Positions 52,417 through 61,383 of a stretch of DNA of 64,000 nt are shown here, piece by piece. Numbering within the stretch: the stretch's first letter is position 1; every line of letters starts with the position of its first letter. Source of the DNA: Blattabacterium cuenoti (GTDB taxonomy: Bacteria; Bacteroidota; Bacteroidia; Flavobacteriales; Blattabacteriaceae). The notes beneath the pieces were generated by a model, which was not told where the DNA came from, made no database searches, and saw only the letters and a program-made list of their open reading frames with translations. The translations under genes were made by a program, and so were the position numbers. The stretch covers positions 351,273 to 415,272 of the forward strand of contig NZ_CP059217.1 of NCBI RefSeq assembly GCF_014252355.1, in the 5' to 3' direction.

Positions 52417-53385
52417 ATGTTAATTAGACGGCACTTTAGAATAAAAAGTTTGCAATTTTTATATGCACAATACTTATCTAAAATGGATTATAAACAAGTA
52501 GAAAAAAATATGCTTCATAGCATTGAAGAATTACATTATTTATATATTTCTCTTCTATGTTTAATATTACAAATTCAAAAATTTGCTGTTTTAAAAATTC
52601 AAGAAAATCAAAAATTATTAAATAATAAAATGATTAAACAGTTTGCATATAATTCTATTATTAATCTTTTATCAAAGAATAAATATCTACTTGAATATAA
52701 TTTAAAAAAAAATTGTAAATATTTTTTTTGGCAAACAGATGAAAATTATATTTATATTTTATTACAAGAGATAATAAAACTTAATTATGATAATATTTTT
52801 ATTAATAATCACAATCATGTATCCTCTTTTCAAAAAGAAAAAGATTTTATTATAACATGTTATAATAAATGTTTTATTACAAATAAAAAATTCATAGAAT
52901 TTATAGAAGATTCATATACAATAATTACAAAAATTGATTTATTTATAGCTCATAAAATGGTATGTAAAACATTAAAATATATTAAATTATATACACCAAC
53001 TAATTTTAAATTATTTGATATTTATGAAAATCATAATAATAAACAATTTATTATTGATTTATATAGAAAAACTTTACAACATAAACATGAATTCAATAAA
53101 TTAATAGAATCTATTTCTAAAAATTGGGCAATCAAAAGAATATCTATTATAGATTTAATCATATTACAAATGGCAATTTGTGAATTTTTATATTTTCCAC
53201 ATATTCCACCAAAAGCAACAATAAATGAATATATTGAAATTACAAAAATATTTTGTATGGAAAAAAGTAAAATTTTTGTAAATGGAATTTTAGATAAAAT
53301 TTTACAATTATTAAATAAAGAACAAAAATTAAAAAAAAAATTAATTATAATAAATTATAATGTTGATAAAGATGAAGTAATTTGA
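52417..53385 (+). CDS. nusB: Transcription antitermination protein NusB
   Basis: A 322-residue protein. The long N-terminal part (LIRRHFRIKSLQFLYA onward) and C-terminal NusB helices (WAIKRISIIDLIILQMAICEFLY, then ATINEYIEITKIF) match the extended Bacteroidota form of about 310 residues. Its partner S10 is encoded in this window. It is first in a nusB-yajC-coaE-thx unit. Confidence 0.93.
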   Translation: MLIRRHFRIKSLQFLYAQYLSKMDYKQVEKNMLHSIEELHYLYISLLCLILQIQKFAVLKIQENQKLLNNKMIKQFAYNSIINLLSKNKYLLEYNLKKNCKYFFWQTDENYIYILLQEIIKLNYDNIFINNHNHVSSFQKEKDFIITCYNKCFITNKKFIEFIEDSYTIITKIDLFIAHKMVCKTLKYIKLYTPTNFKLFDIYENHNNKQFIIDLYRKTLQHKHEFNKLIESISKNWAIKRISIIDLIILQMAICEFLYFPHIPPKATINEYIEITKIFCMEKSKIFVNGILDKILQLLNKEQKLKKKLIIINYNVDKDEVI

Positions 53386-53400
53386 TTAAATTATTATACT

Positions 53401-53739
53401 ATGTATATATATTCTAAATTATTACAAAATTCTACAACAGGAACTGTTTGGATGTTTGCTTTAATATTTATTGTTTTCTATTTTTTTATGATAAGACCTC
53501 AAATAAAAAAACAAAAAATTGAAAAAAAATTTCAGGAAAATTTAAAAACAGGAAATTATATTGTAACAACTTCAGGATTACATGGTAAAATTATTGAAAT
53601 ATCAAAATATTTTTGCATATTAGAAACAGTAGTAGGAAAAATTAAAACAGAAAAAAATACTATTTCAAAAGATTTAACTTATTTAAGATATGGAAAAAAT
53701 AATCCAAAAATATTATATAAAGAAATTAATAATTTATGA
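53401..53739 (+). CDS. yajC: Sec translocon accessory protein YajC
   Basis: A 112-residue protein with one N-terminal membrane helix (about 16-32) and the YajC core FMIRPQIKKQKIEKKFQENLKTGNYIVTTSGLHGKI. In other bacteria it associates with SecDF and SecYEG. The end overlaps coaE by 4 bp. Confidence 0.94.
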   Translation: MYIYSKLLQNSTTGTVWMFALIFIVFYFFMIRPQIKKQKIEKKFQENLKTGNYIVTTSGLHGKIIEISKYFCILETVVGKIKTEKNTISKDLTYLRYGKNNPKILYKEINNL

Positions 53740-54359
53740 AATTACCAACTTATTTAATAGGAATCACTGGACAAATAGGAACAGGAAAAAGTGTATTATC
53801 TAATTTTTTTAACATTATGGGTATTCCAGTATATCAATCTGATATATATTCCAAAAATTTAATGAATAATAATATTTTTATTAAAAAACAAATTATTAAA
53901 TATTTTGGTCAACAATCTTATAAAAAGAATAAAATAAATTCAATTTTTATATCTAACATTATTTTTAATAATAATGTTTCAGCCTTAAAATTATTATGTA
54001 AAATTATATATCCTTGGATGATATTACATTTTCAAATTTGGCAAAATTATCATCATAAAAGTTTATACTTAATAAAAGATTCTGCTTTATTATTTGAAAG
54101 TGGTTCATATAAAAATTGTAATTTAATTATTAATATACATTCTTCTACAGATAAAATTTTAGAACGAGTCAATAAAAGAAGTAATTTAACTTACAATCAA
54201 ATTATTAATCGTTTAAAATTACAAATTACAAATAGAGATAGAATAAAATATTCTAATTTTTATATAAAAAATAATGAATCAAATATCAATTATTTAAAAT
54301 ATAAAGCAATAAATATTCATAATTTAATTATTAATAAATTAAAAAATGGGAAAAGGTGA
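53736..54359 (+). CDS. coaE: Dephospho-CoA kinase
   Basis: A 207-residue kinase for the last step of CoA synthesis. The P-loop is GITGQIGTGKSVLSNFF (about 9-25), with YQSDIYSKNLM and DSALLFESG typical of CoaE. The second half is diverged. It overlaps yajC by 4 bp and the THX gene by 14 bp. Confidence 0.92.
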   Translation: MKLPTYLIGITGQIGTGKSVLSNFFNIMGIPVYQSDIYSKNLMNNNIFIKKQIIKYFGQQSYKKNKINSIFISNIIFNNNVSALKLLCKIIYPWMILHFQIWQNYHHKSLYLIKDSALLFESGSYKNCNLIINIHSSTDKILERVNKRSNLTYNQIINRLKLQITNRDRIKYSNFYIKNNESNINYLKYKAINIHNLIINKLKNGKR

Positions 54360-54447
54360 TAAAAAAACCAGACGAGGTAAAATCATTAATAAAACATATG
54401 GAAAACGAAGACCAAATCCAAGAAATTCTAGAAAAAAAATAAAATAA
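54346..54447 (+). CDS. 30S ribosomal protein THX (bTHX)
   Basis: A 33-residue basic protein found by translating the end of coaE in the +1 frame. It begins MGKGDKKTRRGKIINKTYGK and continues with RRPN, closely matching the THX family that fits into the head of the 30S subunit. The ATG lies inside coaE and 14 bp before its stop; the TAA is at 54445-54447. The gene is too short for routine gene calling. Confidence 0.88.
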   Translation: MGKGDKKTRRGKIINKTYGKRRPNPRNSRKKIK

Positions 54448-54455
54448 TCACATGA

Positions 54456-55172
54456 TTATCGATATTTTTTATTTTTTAAGTTTATTTTATTCATTTGATT
54501 AATTAAAAATGATATAAAATAAATTAATTGTGCTAAATTGCTAATAGCAGATATCATATATGTCATAGATGCCCAAAATAAAGAATTTTTTGTATAATTA
54601 TATTCTTTTTCATTTAAAATGTGGTTATTTTTTAACCAGTCTAATGCTTTTTGACTAGCATTCAATTCAATTGGTAGAGTAATAAGAGCAAACATAACCA
54701 CTACAGCAAATAATAGTATACCAAATTTTAAAAGTATAGTATTTGCACCATTAGATGTGTAATATGTAGTCATTCCTGACATTATAAATAAATTAGTCAT
54801 TCTAGAACTAAAATTTATAACAGGAACTAATAAAGTTCTAATTTTTAACATTTGATATCCTAAATGATGTTGTAAAGCATGTCCACATTCATGAGCAGCT
54901 ATTGCAACAGATGTTGTATTGGTTTGATAATACACATCTTTACTTAAATTAATAGTTTTATCTATAGGATTATAATGATCTTGAAGAAATTCTTCTACAA
55001 TACATATATTAACATTTGATATTCCATTATCTTGTAACATTTTTTGAATAATTTCATTTATTGTTATTTTTTTAAATAAATTAAATTTAGCGTAAAATTG
55101 AAATTTTTTTTTTAATATTTTATTCACTATAACACTAATAATAAAACTAATTCCAATAATAATATAATACAT
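54456..55172 (-). CDS. YugP-like zinc metallopeptidase, membrane-bound
   Basis: A 238-residue membrane protein with hydrophobic segments at both ends (about 2-18, 119-140, 148-170, 205-226) and the zinc motif HECGH (94-98). This is the neutral zinc metallopeptidase family 2 (YugP). Its physiological substrate is not established. It is convergent with the THX gene. Confidence 0.88.
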   Translation of the reverse strand: MYYIIIGISFIISVIVNKILKKKFQFYAKFNLFKKITINEIIQKMLQDNGISNVNICIVEEFLQDHYNPIDKTINLSKDVYYQTNTTSVAIAAHECGHALQHHLGYQMLKIRTLLVPVINFSSRMTNLFIMSGMTTYYTSNGANTILLKFGILLFAVVVMFALITLPIELNASQKALDWLKNNHILNEKEYNYTKNSLFWASMTYMISAISNLAQLIYFISFLINQMNKINLKNKKYR

Positions 55173-55312
55173 AATACATCATATATATATCATAAAAAAT
55201 ATGTAATTATATACATAAATTTTTAATAAAAAATTTTTTTTATATAAAAAATGAAAATATTTTTTATAACTTATTATATTACATAATAAATTTATAGTTC
55301 AAATAATTGACT

Positions 55313-56620
55313 ATGAATATTCCTATAGATGAAAAACTAAAACGTGTTGTTATTATTGGTGCTGGCTTTGCTGGATTACAAGTAGCAAAAAAACTGAAAC
55401 GACATAAATTTCAAGTTATATTAATTGATAAAAATAATTATCATACTTTTCAACCTTTATTATATCAAGTAGCTACTTCAGGATTAGAACCAGATTCTAT
55501 TGCTCATTCTATAAGAACAATTATCAAACAAACCCATAATTTTTTTTTTAGATTAGCTCATGTACATGATATCAATATAAAAGAAAATAAAATTTATACA
55601 AATGTTGGTTATATTAAATATGATTATTTAATTATTGCTGTAGGATCTGTAACAAATTATTTTGGAAATAAAAATATTGAAAATTTTTCATTACCAATGA
55701 AATCTATTCCTGAAGCATTAAATTTACGAAGTACTATTTTACAAAATTTTGAATATGCATTATTAACTAATAATAAAAAAGAAAAAGAAAGATTAATGAA
55801 TTTTGTAATTGTTGGTGGTGGGCCTACAGGAGTAGAATTAGCTGGAGCTTTAGCAGAAATGAAAAAATATGTTTTACCTTATGATTATCCTGATTTAGAT
55901 ATTCAAAAAATGAATATTCATCTATTACAAGCCTCTCCAAGATTATTAGATGGAATGTCTACACATTCTGCAAAACAAGCTTTTAATAATCTTAAAGATT
56001 TAGGTGTAAATATTTGGATAAATTGTTTAGTAAAAGATTATGATGGTAAAGTTGTATTTACAGCAACAGGACACAATATAGAATCTTTTAACGTTATATG
56101 GGCTGCTGGGGTAAAAGGTGCTATGATTAAAGGATTTTTTAAAGAAGATATCAATAGTAAAGTAGACAGAATTTTAGTAAATAATTATTTAAGAACTTTA
56201 AAATATGACAATATATTTGCTATTGGAGATATTGCATATATGGTATCAAATAAATATTATCCTAATGGACATCCAATGACAGCGGCTCCAGCAATACAAC
56301 AAGGTAATTATCTTGCAAATTATTTTAATAATTGTTTATTAGAAAAAGATAAAATAAATATAAAACCTTTTATATATAAACATTTCGGATCTATGGCAAC
56401 GATTGGAAGAAATAAAGCAGTGTGTGATTTTAATTCTTTAAAATTAAAAGGGTTTTTAGCATGGATTGTTTGGATGTCAGTTCATTTATTTAGTTTAGTA
56501 GGATTTAGAAATAGAGTAATAGCATTAATGAATTGGATTATTCAATATTTTCAATATCATAAAAGCGTACGATTAATAATAAGACCTTTTAATAGGAAAA
56601 AAGAAAAAAATAATAAATAA
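55313..56620 (+). CDS. ndh: NADH dehydrogenase, type II (NDH-2)
   Basis: A 435-residue single-subunit flavoprotein passing electrons from NADH to menaquinone without pumping protons. It has the FAD dinucleotide fold VVIIGAGFAGLQVAKKL near the N-terminus, a second fold FVIVGGGPTGVELAGAL and FAIGDIA. A C-terminal amphipathic stretch with WIVWMSVHLFSLVGF attaches it to the membrane. The start is the ATG at 55313 rather than an in-frame TTG two codons upstream. Confidence 0.95.
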   Translation: MNIPIDEKLKRVVIIGAGFAGLQVAKKLKRHKFQVILIDKNNYHTFQPLLYQVATSGLEPDSIAHSIRTIIKQTHNFFFRLAHVHDINIKENKIYTNVGYIKYDYLIIAVGSVTNYFGNKNIENFSLPMKSIPEALNLRSTILQNFEYALLTNNKKEKERLMNFVIVGGGPTGVELAGALAEMKKYVLPYDYPDLDIQKMNIHLLQASPRLLDGMSTHSAKQAFNNLKDLGVNIWINCLVKDYDGKVVFTATGHNIESFNVIWAAGVKGAMIKGFFKEDINSKVDRILVNNYLRTLKYDNIFAIGDIAYMVSNKYYPNGHPMTAAPAIQQGNYLANYFNNCLLEKDKINIKPFIYKHFGSMATIGRNKAVCDFNSLKLKGFLAWIVWMSVHLFSLVGFRNRVIALMNWIIQYFQYHKSVRLIIRPFNRKKEKNNK

Positions 56621-57691
56621 TTATTTATTGTTAAATCTTAAATTTGTAAATACGTTTTTTATTTTATTTTCTGTTTCTAAATACTCTAGATATGCATTAC
56701 TTTTTGCAGTAATGCCACTACCAGCATAAATAATAATTTTATTATTTTTAATATTAATATTAGCACATCTTAAATTTAAATATAATTCTATTTTATTTTT
56801 ACTGACAGGACCAAAATATCCAGTATAAAAATATCTATTATATCCTTCATATTTTATTATAAAATCTAAAGCTTTGTTTTTTGGATATCCACATATAGAA
56901 GGTGTAGGATATATGTGATTTAAAAAATCAAATATATTTTGATTTTTTTTAAAAAGAAATTTAATAGTAGTTTTTAAATGAAATAAACTTCCAATATTTA
57001 TAGTTTTAGTTTTTTCTATTGAAATAGATCCATCATATTGATTTTGTAATATATTTTTAATATAGTCAATCACTATTTGATGTTCTTCAATTTCTTTATT
57101 TGTCCAATGTATAATTTTATTAATATTACTTTTTATTATAGTTCCTGCTAAAGCTACTGTAATTAATTTTTTTGTACAAAATTCATATGTTATTAATAAC
57201 TCTGGAGTAGCACTAATCCAAAAGTCATGATTTAAATTATACCAAAGAACAACAAAAGTATTAGGAAAAGCAATAATAAAATTTTGAAAAGTTTTTCGTA
57301 AAAAAATATTTTTACAATCAATTTTTACACATTTAGATACAACAATTTTATTTAAAAATCCAACTTTTATAAGTTTAATTGCTTGTTTTATTAATTGATT
57401 ATATTGATATGATTTTTTAATAAAAAAAATATTATTTTTTTTATTAAAAGATTTAAACTTTTTGTCAAATTTAAAAAAATAAATTTGTTTCGTATATATT
57501 TTAATAATTGATTCTTGATTAAAACTGCTAATTAAAAAAAAATCTTCTTTATTTGTTGAATAAATATTATTTTGTGTAGAATAAAAAAAAATTTTATTTT
57601 CATTTGGTTTTTTAAATAAAACAAATCTTTTTTGAGAATAGTAATGTTCAATAATTTTTTTATATAAATCTTTTATTTTAATTTCTATCAT
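56621..57691 (-). CDS. menF: Isochorismate synthase
   Basis: A 356-residue chorismate-binding enzyme giving isochorismate, the first step to menaquinone. The motifs LAGTIIKSN, HPTPSICGYPK-like YPTPSICGYPKNKA, YTGYFGPV and IYAGSGITAKSNAYLEYLETENK are diagnostic of the MenF/EntC branch. The N-terminal third is diverged. Its start overlaps the thioesterase gene by 14 bp. Chorismate comes from aroC (62.8 kb). Confidence 0.93.
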   Translation of the reverse strand: MIEIKIKDLYKKIIEHYYSQKRFVLFKKPNENKIFFYSTQNNIYSTNKEDFFLISSFNQESIIKIYTKQIYFFKFDKKFKSFNKKNNIFFIKKSYQYNQLIKQAIKLIKVGFLNKIVVSKCVKIDCKNIFLRKTFQNFIIAFPNTFVVLWYNLNHDFWISATPELLITYEFCTKKLITVALAGTIIKSNINKIIHWTNKEIEEHQIVIDYIKNILQNQYDGSISIEKTKTINIGSLFHLKTTIKFLFKKNQNIFDFLNHIYPTPSICGYPKNKALDFIIKYEGYNRYFYTGYFGPVSKNKIELYLNLRCANINIKNNKIIIYAGSGITAKSNAYLEYLETENKIKNVFTNLRFNNK

Positions 57692-58142
57692 TATTATGTG
57701 AAATCTTCTTTGAAATAATTATATTCGTCATTTTACAAAAACTAATAATATGTTTATTATTATTCAATATTTTTACATTGATACAATGTAAAGTTTTTCC
57801 TTTATGAATCATTTTGGCTACTGCAAATAAAATTCCTGTTTTAATATTTTTAATATGATTAACAGAAATTTCTATATTAAATACATTAAATAATGTTTGA
57901 TTAACGTATATTAATGATAAAGAACTTCCAATACTTTCAGCTAAAGAGGTAATAATTCCTCCATGAAGAAATCCTTCAGGTTGAAAAAAATTTTTATTTG
58001 TGTCAATAATCATTTTCCCTATTAATGAATCATGATTAATATTAATGTATTTGATTTGTAAAAACTTCATTAAAGTTTTTTTTGTCGTTAAACTATTTAA
58101 ATAAAATAATAAATGATTTTTATTTTTAACATTTATCTTCAT
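57678..58142 (-). CDS. menI: hotdog-fold thioesterase, probably DHNA-CoA thioesterase
   Basis: A 154-residue PaaI-type hotdog protein. GFLHGGIITSLAESIGSSL (about 57-75) carries the conserved Gly-Gly and catalytic Glu. It overlaps menF by 14 bp, so it most likely removes CoA from 1,4-dihydroxy-2-naphthoyl-CoA before MenA. This function is inferred from context; other acyl-CoA substrates are possible. Confidence 0.8.
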   Translation of the reverse strand: MKINVKNKNHLLFYLNSLTTKKTLMKFLQIKYININHDSLIGKMIIDTNKNFFQPEGFLHGGIITSLAESIGSSLSLIYVNQTLFNVFNIEISVNHIKNIKTGILFAVAKMIHKGKTLHCINVKILNNNKHIISFCKMTNIIISKKISHNNDRN

Positions 58143-58242
58143 ATTAACAATACAATTACAATTAGTTTGTAAATAAAAATAAAACCTAATTAAATTTACA
58201 ATATTTAATAATGATCAAAAATCAGATAGTTAATAAACCGAA

Positions 58243-58779
58243 ATGAGCAAGCAAATATTTATTCCTTTATTAGGAAAAAATCAAAAAATTATTGGGTTTG
58301 AAGAAAAAAATATAATTCATATAAAAGGATTATTTCATCAAGCAGTTTCTATTTTGATTTTTCATCCAATACAAAAAATGGTTATGTTACAAAAAAGATC
58401 TTATAATAAATATCACTCTTCTCTTTTATGGACTAATACTTGTTGTAGTCATCCAATACAAAATGAATCTATTTTAACAGCAGCTCATAGATGTTTAATA
58501 GAAGAAATGGGATTTGATTGTTATTTAGAAAATAAATTTTATTTTACTTATTATAAATTATTTAATAATGGTTTAATAGAAAATGAATTAGATTATGTAT
58601 TTATTGGATATTATTCTAAATCTCCGATGATTAATACACAAGAAGTAGATAATTGGAAATGGATAGATTTAAATTCTTTAATTCAAGATATTAATCGTTA
58701 TCCTAATTCTTATACTATTTGGTTTAAAATTATTATGAAATATTATTTAAATAAATTAAATATTAAATTTTATAATTAA
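58243..58779 (+). CDS. idi: Isopentenyl-diphosphate delta-isomerase, type 1
   Basis: A 178-residue Nudix-fold enzyme interconverting IPP and DMAPP for prenyl chains. LLWTNTCCSHP (61-71) holds the active-site Cys and His, AAHRCLIEEMG is the Nudix helix, and ENELDYVFIGYY carries the catalytic Glu. It supplies precursors for the MenA side chain and for MiaA. Confidence 0.95.
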   Translation: MSKQIFIPLLGKNQKIIGFEEKNIIHIKGLFHQAVSILIFHPIQKMVMLQKRSYNKYHSSLLWTNTCCSHPIQNESILTAAHRCLIEEMGFDCYLENKFYFTYYKLFNNGLIENELDYVFIGYYSKSPMINTQEVDNWKWIDLNSLIQDINRYPNSYTIWFKIIMKYYLNKLNIKFYN

Positions 58780-58814
58780 TTATAATACTATATCATTATT
58801 TTATTTTTTTCTAT

Positions 58815-59924
58815 ATGAAAAAAACTATATTATACAATAATCACATTCAATTGAAAGCAAAAATGATTATATTTTCTGGATATCATATGCCTCTTCAATA
58901 TATTTCTTCTATAAAAGAACATCTTTCTGTAAGAACTTCAGTTGGATTATTTGATATTAGTCATATGGGAAAAATTATTCTAACAGGAAATGACGTAAAA
59001 AATTTTCTTCAATATTTAACAACAAATGATTTATTCCAACTTAAATCTTATCAAGCACAATATTCTTGTATGATTAATTATAAAGGAGGTATTATAGATG
59101 ATTTAATAATTTATCAAATTTCAAATAATAAATTTTTATTAATAGTTAATGCTATTAATACAGAAAAAAATAAAAAATGGATTCTTGATCATATTAAATT
59201 ATATAATCCAAATAATATATATCTTTTAGATATTACTCATAAATATTCTATTCTATCTATACAAGGACCAAAATCTATCATGACTCTTCAAAAAATAACA
59301 AATATTGATTTAGAAAACATGCCATTCTATCATTTTGAAATAGGGACATTAGCAGGAATAAAAGAAGTATTAATATCTAGAACAGGATATACCGGATCTA
59401 TAGGATTTGAAATTTATATACAAAATAAATATTCTAATTTTATTTGGAATAAAATATTAGATATAGGGCATATATTTAATATCCACCCATGTGGATTATC
59501 CTCTAGAGATTCACTTAGATTAGAAATGGGATATAGATTATATGGAAACGAATTATCAGAAAATATTACACCAATAGAAGCAGGATTATCTTGGATAACT
59601 AAATTTAATAAAAAATTTATATCTAGAGATTTATTACAAAAACAAAAAACTGAAGGCAAACATAAAAAATTGATTTCTTTTATAATTAATGATAAAAGAA
59701 TTATAATTCCAAGAAATGGACATATTTTAAAAAATCAAAATAATATTCCAATTGGAACAGTTACTTCTGGATGTTATTCTCCAATTTTAAAAAAAGGAAT
59801 TGGATTAGGATTTATAGAAAATATAAATATGATCATATATAATTCAACAAATTATTTTATTTCTATAAAAAATAGTAATATTCCTATTAAAATAGTTAAA
59901 TTACCTTTTATAAAAAAGGTGTAG
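58815..59924 (+). CDS. gcvT: Aminomethyltransferase (glycine cleavage T protein)
   Basis: A 369-residue folate-dependent enzyme of glycine cleavage. VGLFDISHMGKI, YKGGIIDDLIIYQ, SRTGYTGSIGFEIY and the C-terminal GTVTSGCYSPILKKGIGLGF are typical GcvT. The partner genes gcvH, gcvP and lpd are not in the window. It is followed 5 bp later by a MATE exporter. Confidence 0.96.
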   Translation: MKKTILYNNHIQLKAKMIIFSGYHMPLQYISSIKEHLSVRTSVGLFDISHMGKIILTGNDVKNFLQYLTTNDLFQLKSYQAQYSCMINYKGGIIDDLIIYQISNNKFLLIVNAINTEKNKKWILDHIKLYNPNNIYLLDITHKYSILSIQGPKSIMTLQKITNIDLENMPFYHFEIGTLAGIKEVLISRTGYTGSIGFEIYIQNKYSNFIWNKILDIGHIFNIHPCGLSSRDSLRLEMGYRLYGNELSENITPIEAGLSWITKFNKKFISRDLLQKQKTEGKHKKLISFIINDKRIIIPRNGHILKNQNNIPIGTVTSGCYSPILKKGIGLGFIENINMIIYNSTNYFISIKNSNIPIKIVKLPFIKKV

Positions 59925-59929
59925 TATTT

Positions 59930-61306
59930 TTGATTAAAAAAAATAACTCAATAAGTTTATACATATATCAATTTAAAAAAAATTTATTATTAGCTATTCC
60001 TATATTTTTTACTCAATTAGGTGTAATTATTATTGGCATATCTGATAATATTATGATTGGTTTTTTTGGTAAAAAAGCATTAGCTTCAATTTCTTTAGCT
60101 AATTCAATATTTTTTATTATTATTATATTTGGATTTGGAATATCTTCTGGAATTTCTTCTTTAATAGCATCTTCTGATGCTAAAAATGATTATGAATATG
60201 GTGCTAAAATTTTTTATCATGGATTAATAATAAATTTTATATTATCTATTATAATGTATGTTTTTATACATTTTTTTATATTATTAATTTTACCATATTT
60301 AGGACAACCTAAAGAAATTTTAGAACAAACTACATCTTTTTTAAAAATTCTAGCTTTATCTTTTATTCCTTGGATGATTTTTGAAATGTTTCGTAAATTT
60401 TCAGAAGGATTATCTTTACCAAGTCCTAGTTTAATTAGCACTTGGATATCCGCTTTTATAAATATTATTTTCAATTTTTCATTTATCAATGGATTTTATT
60501 TTATGCCAAAATTAGGATTTTTAGGTGTGGGATATTCTACTTTAATATATCGTATTATTATGTCAATAAATATTTTTTTTTTATTAAAAAAACATAAAAA
60601 AACAAAAATTTATTTTCACAATTTGAAATATTTTTGGTTAGAAAAAAAATATGTAAAAAAAATATTAAAAATAGGTATTCCTTCTGGAATTTACATGTTT
60701 TTAGAAATGAGTGCATTTGCCATTTCTTCTTTTATTTCTGGACAATGTGGAATAAAAGAATTAGCTGCACATCAAATAATCATTAATCTAGTATCTTCTA
60801 CTTTTATTTTAAATACTTGTTTTTCTATTCCTGCTACAGTAAGGGTCGGAAATCAATTAGCATTAAAAAATTATTCTGATTTAATAATAATAGGATGGTC
60901 TGTAATCTTTATGGGAACCATATTCCTTTCTATTTGCAGTATATTATTAATTTGTTTAAGAGATTATATTCCATTATTGTATATTAAAAATGATAAAGAA
61001 GTAGAATATATGGTACACAATATGATGATCATTGCAAGCATTGTTCAATTATTTGATGGAATACAAAGCATTTTTATGGGAATATTAAGAGGCTTACAAG
61101 ACGTATATATTCCATTATATATTAGTTTATTTGCTTATTGGATTTTAGCTTTACCAATAGGATATATTTTATCTATTAAATTTCACATAGGTGTTATAGG
61201 TGTTTGGATAGGATTAGGGATAGGTGTAATAGTCTCCTCAATTTTATTGCTAATTAGATTTCAAAAAATTACAAAAAAACTTTTAAATACTATTAATAAT
61301 CATTAA
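59930..61306 (+). CDS. MATE-family efflux transporter
   Basis: A 458-residue membrane protein with about twelve helices in two halves, the first containing LGVIIIGISDNIMIGFFG and the second ELAAHQIIINLVSSTFIL. This is the MATE fold, close to the NorM branch. Substrate is unknown. The only fitting start is TTG at 59930, 5 bp after gcvT. Confidence 0.9.
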   Translation: MIKKNNSISLYIYQFKKNLLLAIPIFFTQLGVIIIGISDNIMIGFFGKKALASISLANSIFFIIIIFGFGISSGISSLIASSDAKNDYEYGAKIFYHGLIINFILSIIMYVFIHFFILLILPYLGQPKEILEQTTSFLKILALSFIPWMIFEMFRKFSEGLSLPSPSLISTWISAFINIIFNFSFINGFYFMPKLGFLGVGYSTLIYRIIMSINIFFLLKKHKKTKIYFHNLKYFWLEKKYVKKILKIGIPSGIYMFLEMSAFAISSFISGQCGIKELAAHQIIINLVSSTFILNTCFSIPATVRVGNQLALKNYSDLIIIGWSVIFMGTIFLSICSILLICLRDYIPLLYIKNDKEVEYMVHNMMIIASIVQLFDGIQSIFMGILRGLQDVYIPLYISLFAYWILALPIGYILSIKFHIGVIGVWIGLGIGVIVSSILLLIRFQKITKKLLNTINNH

Positions 61307-61357
61307 ATATCTATATTTGGTGTTTAATCATATAATAAAATAATTCTGGATTTTATT

Positions 61358-61380
61358 ACTAATATTTTGATTAGTTTTTT
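61358..61380 (+). terminator. weak hairpin with T run just before deaD
   Basis: ACTAAT (61358-61363) pairs with ATTAGT (61370-61375) around a 6-nt loop and is followed by T residues to 61380, 3 bp before the deaD start codon. The stem is only 6 bp and nearly all AT, so it may be a poor terminator for the gcvT-MATE transcript or a leader element for deaD. Confidence 0.35.
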
Positions 61381-61383
61381 GTT

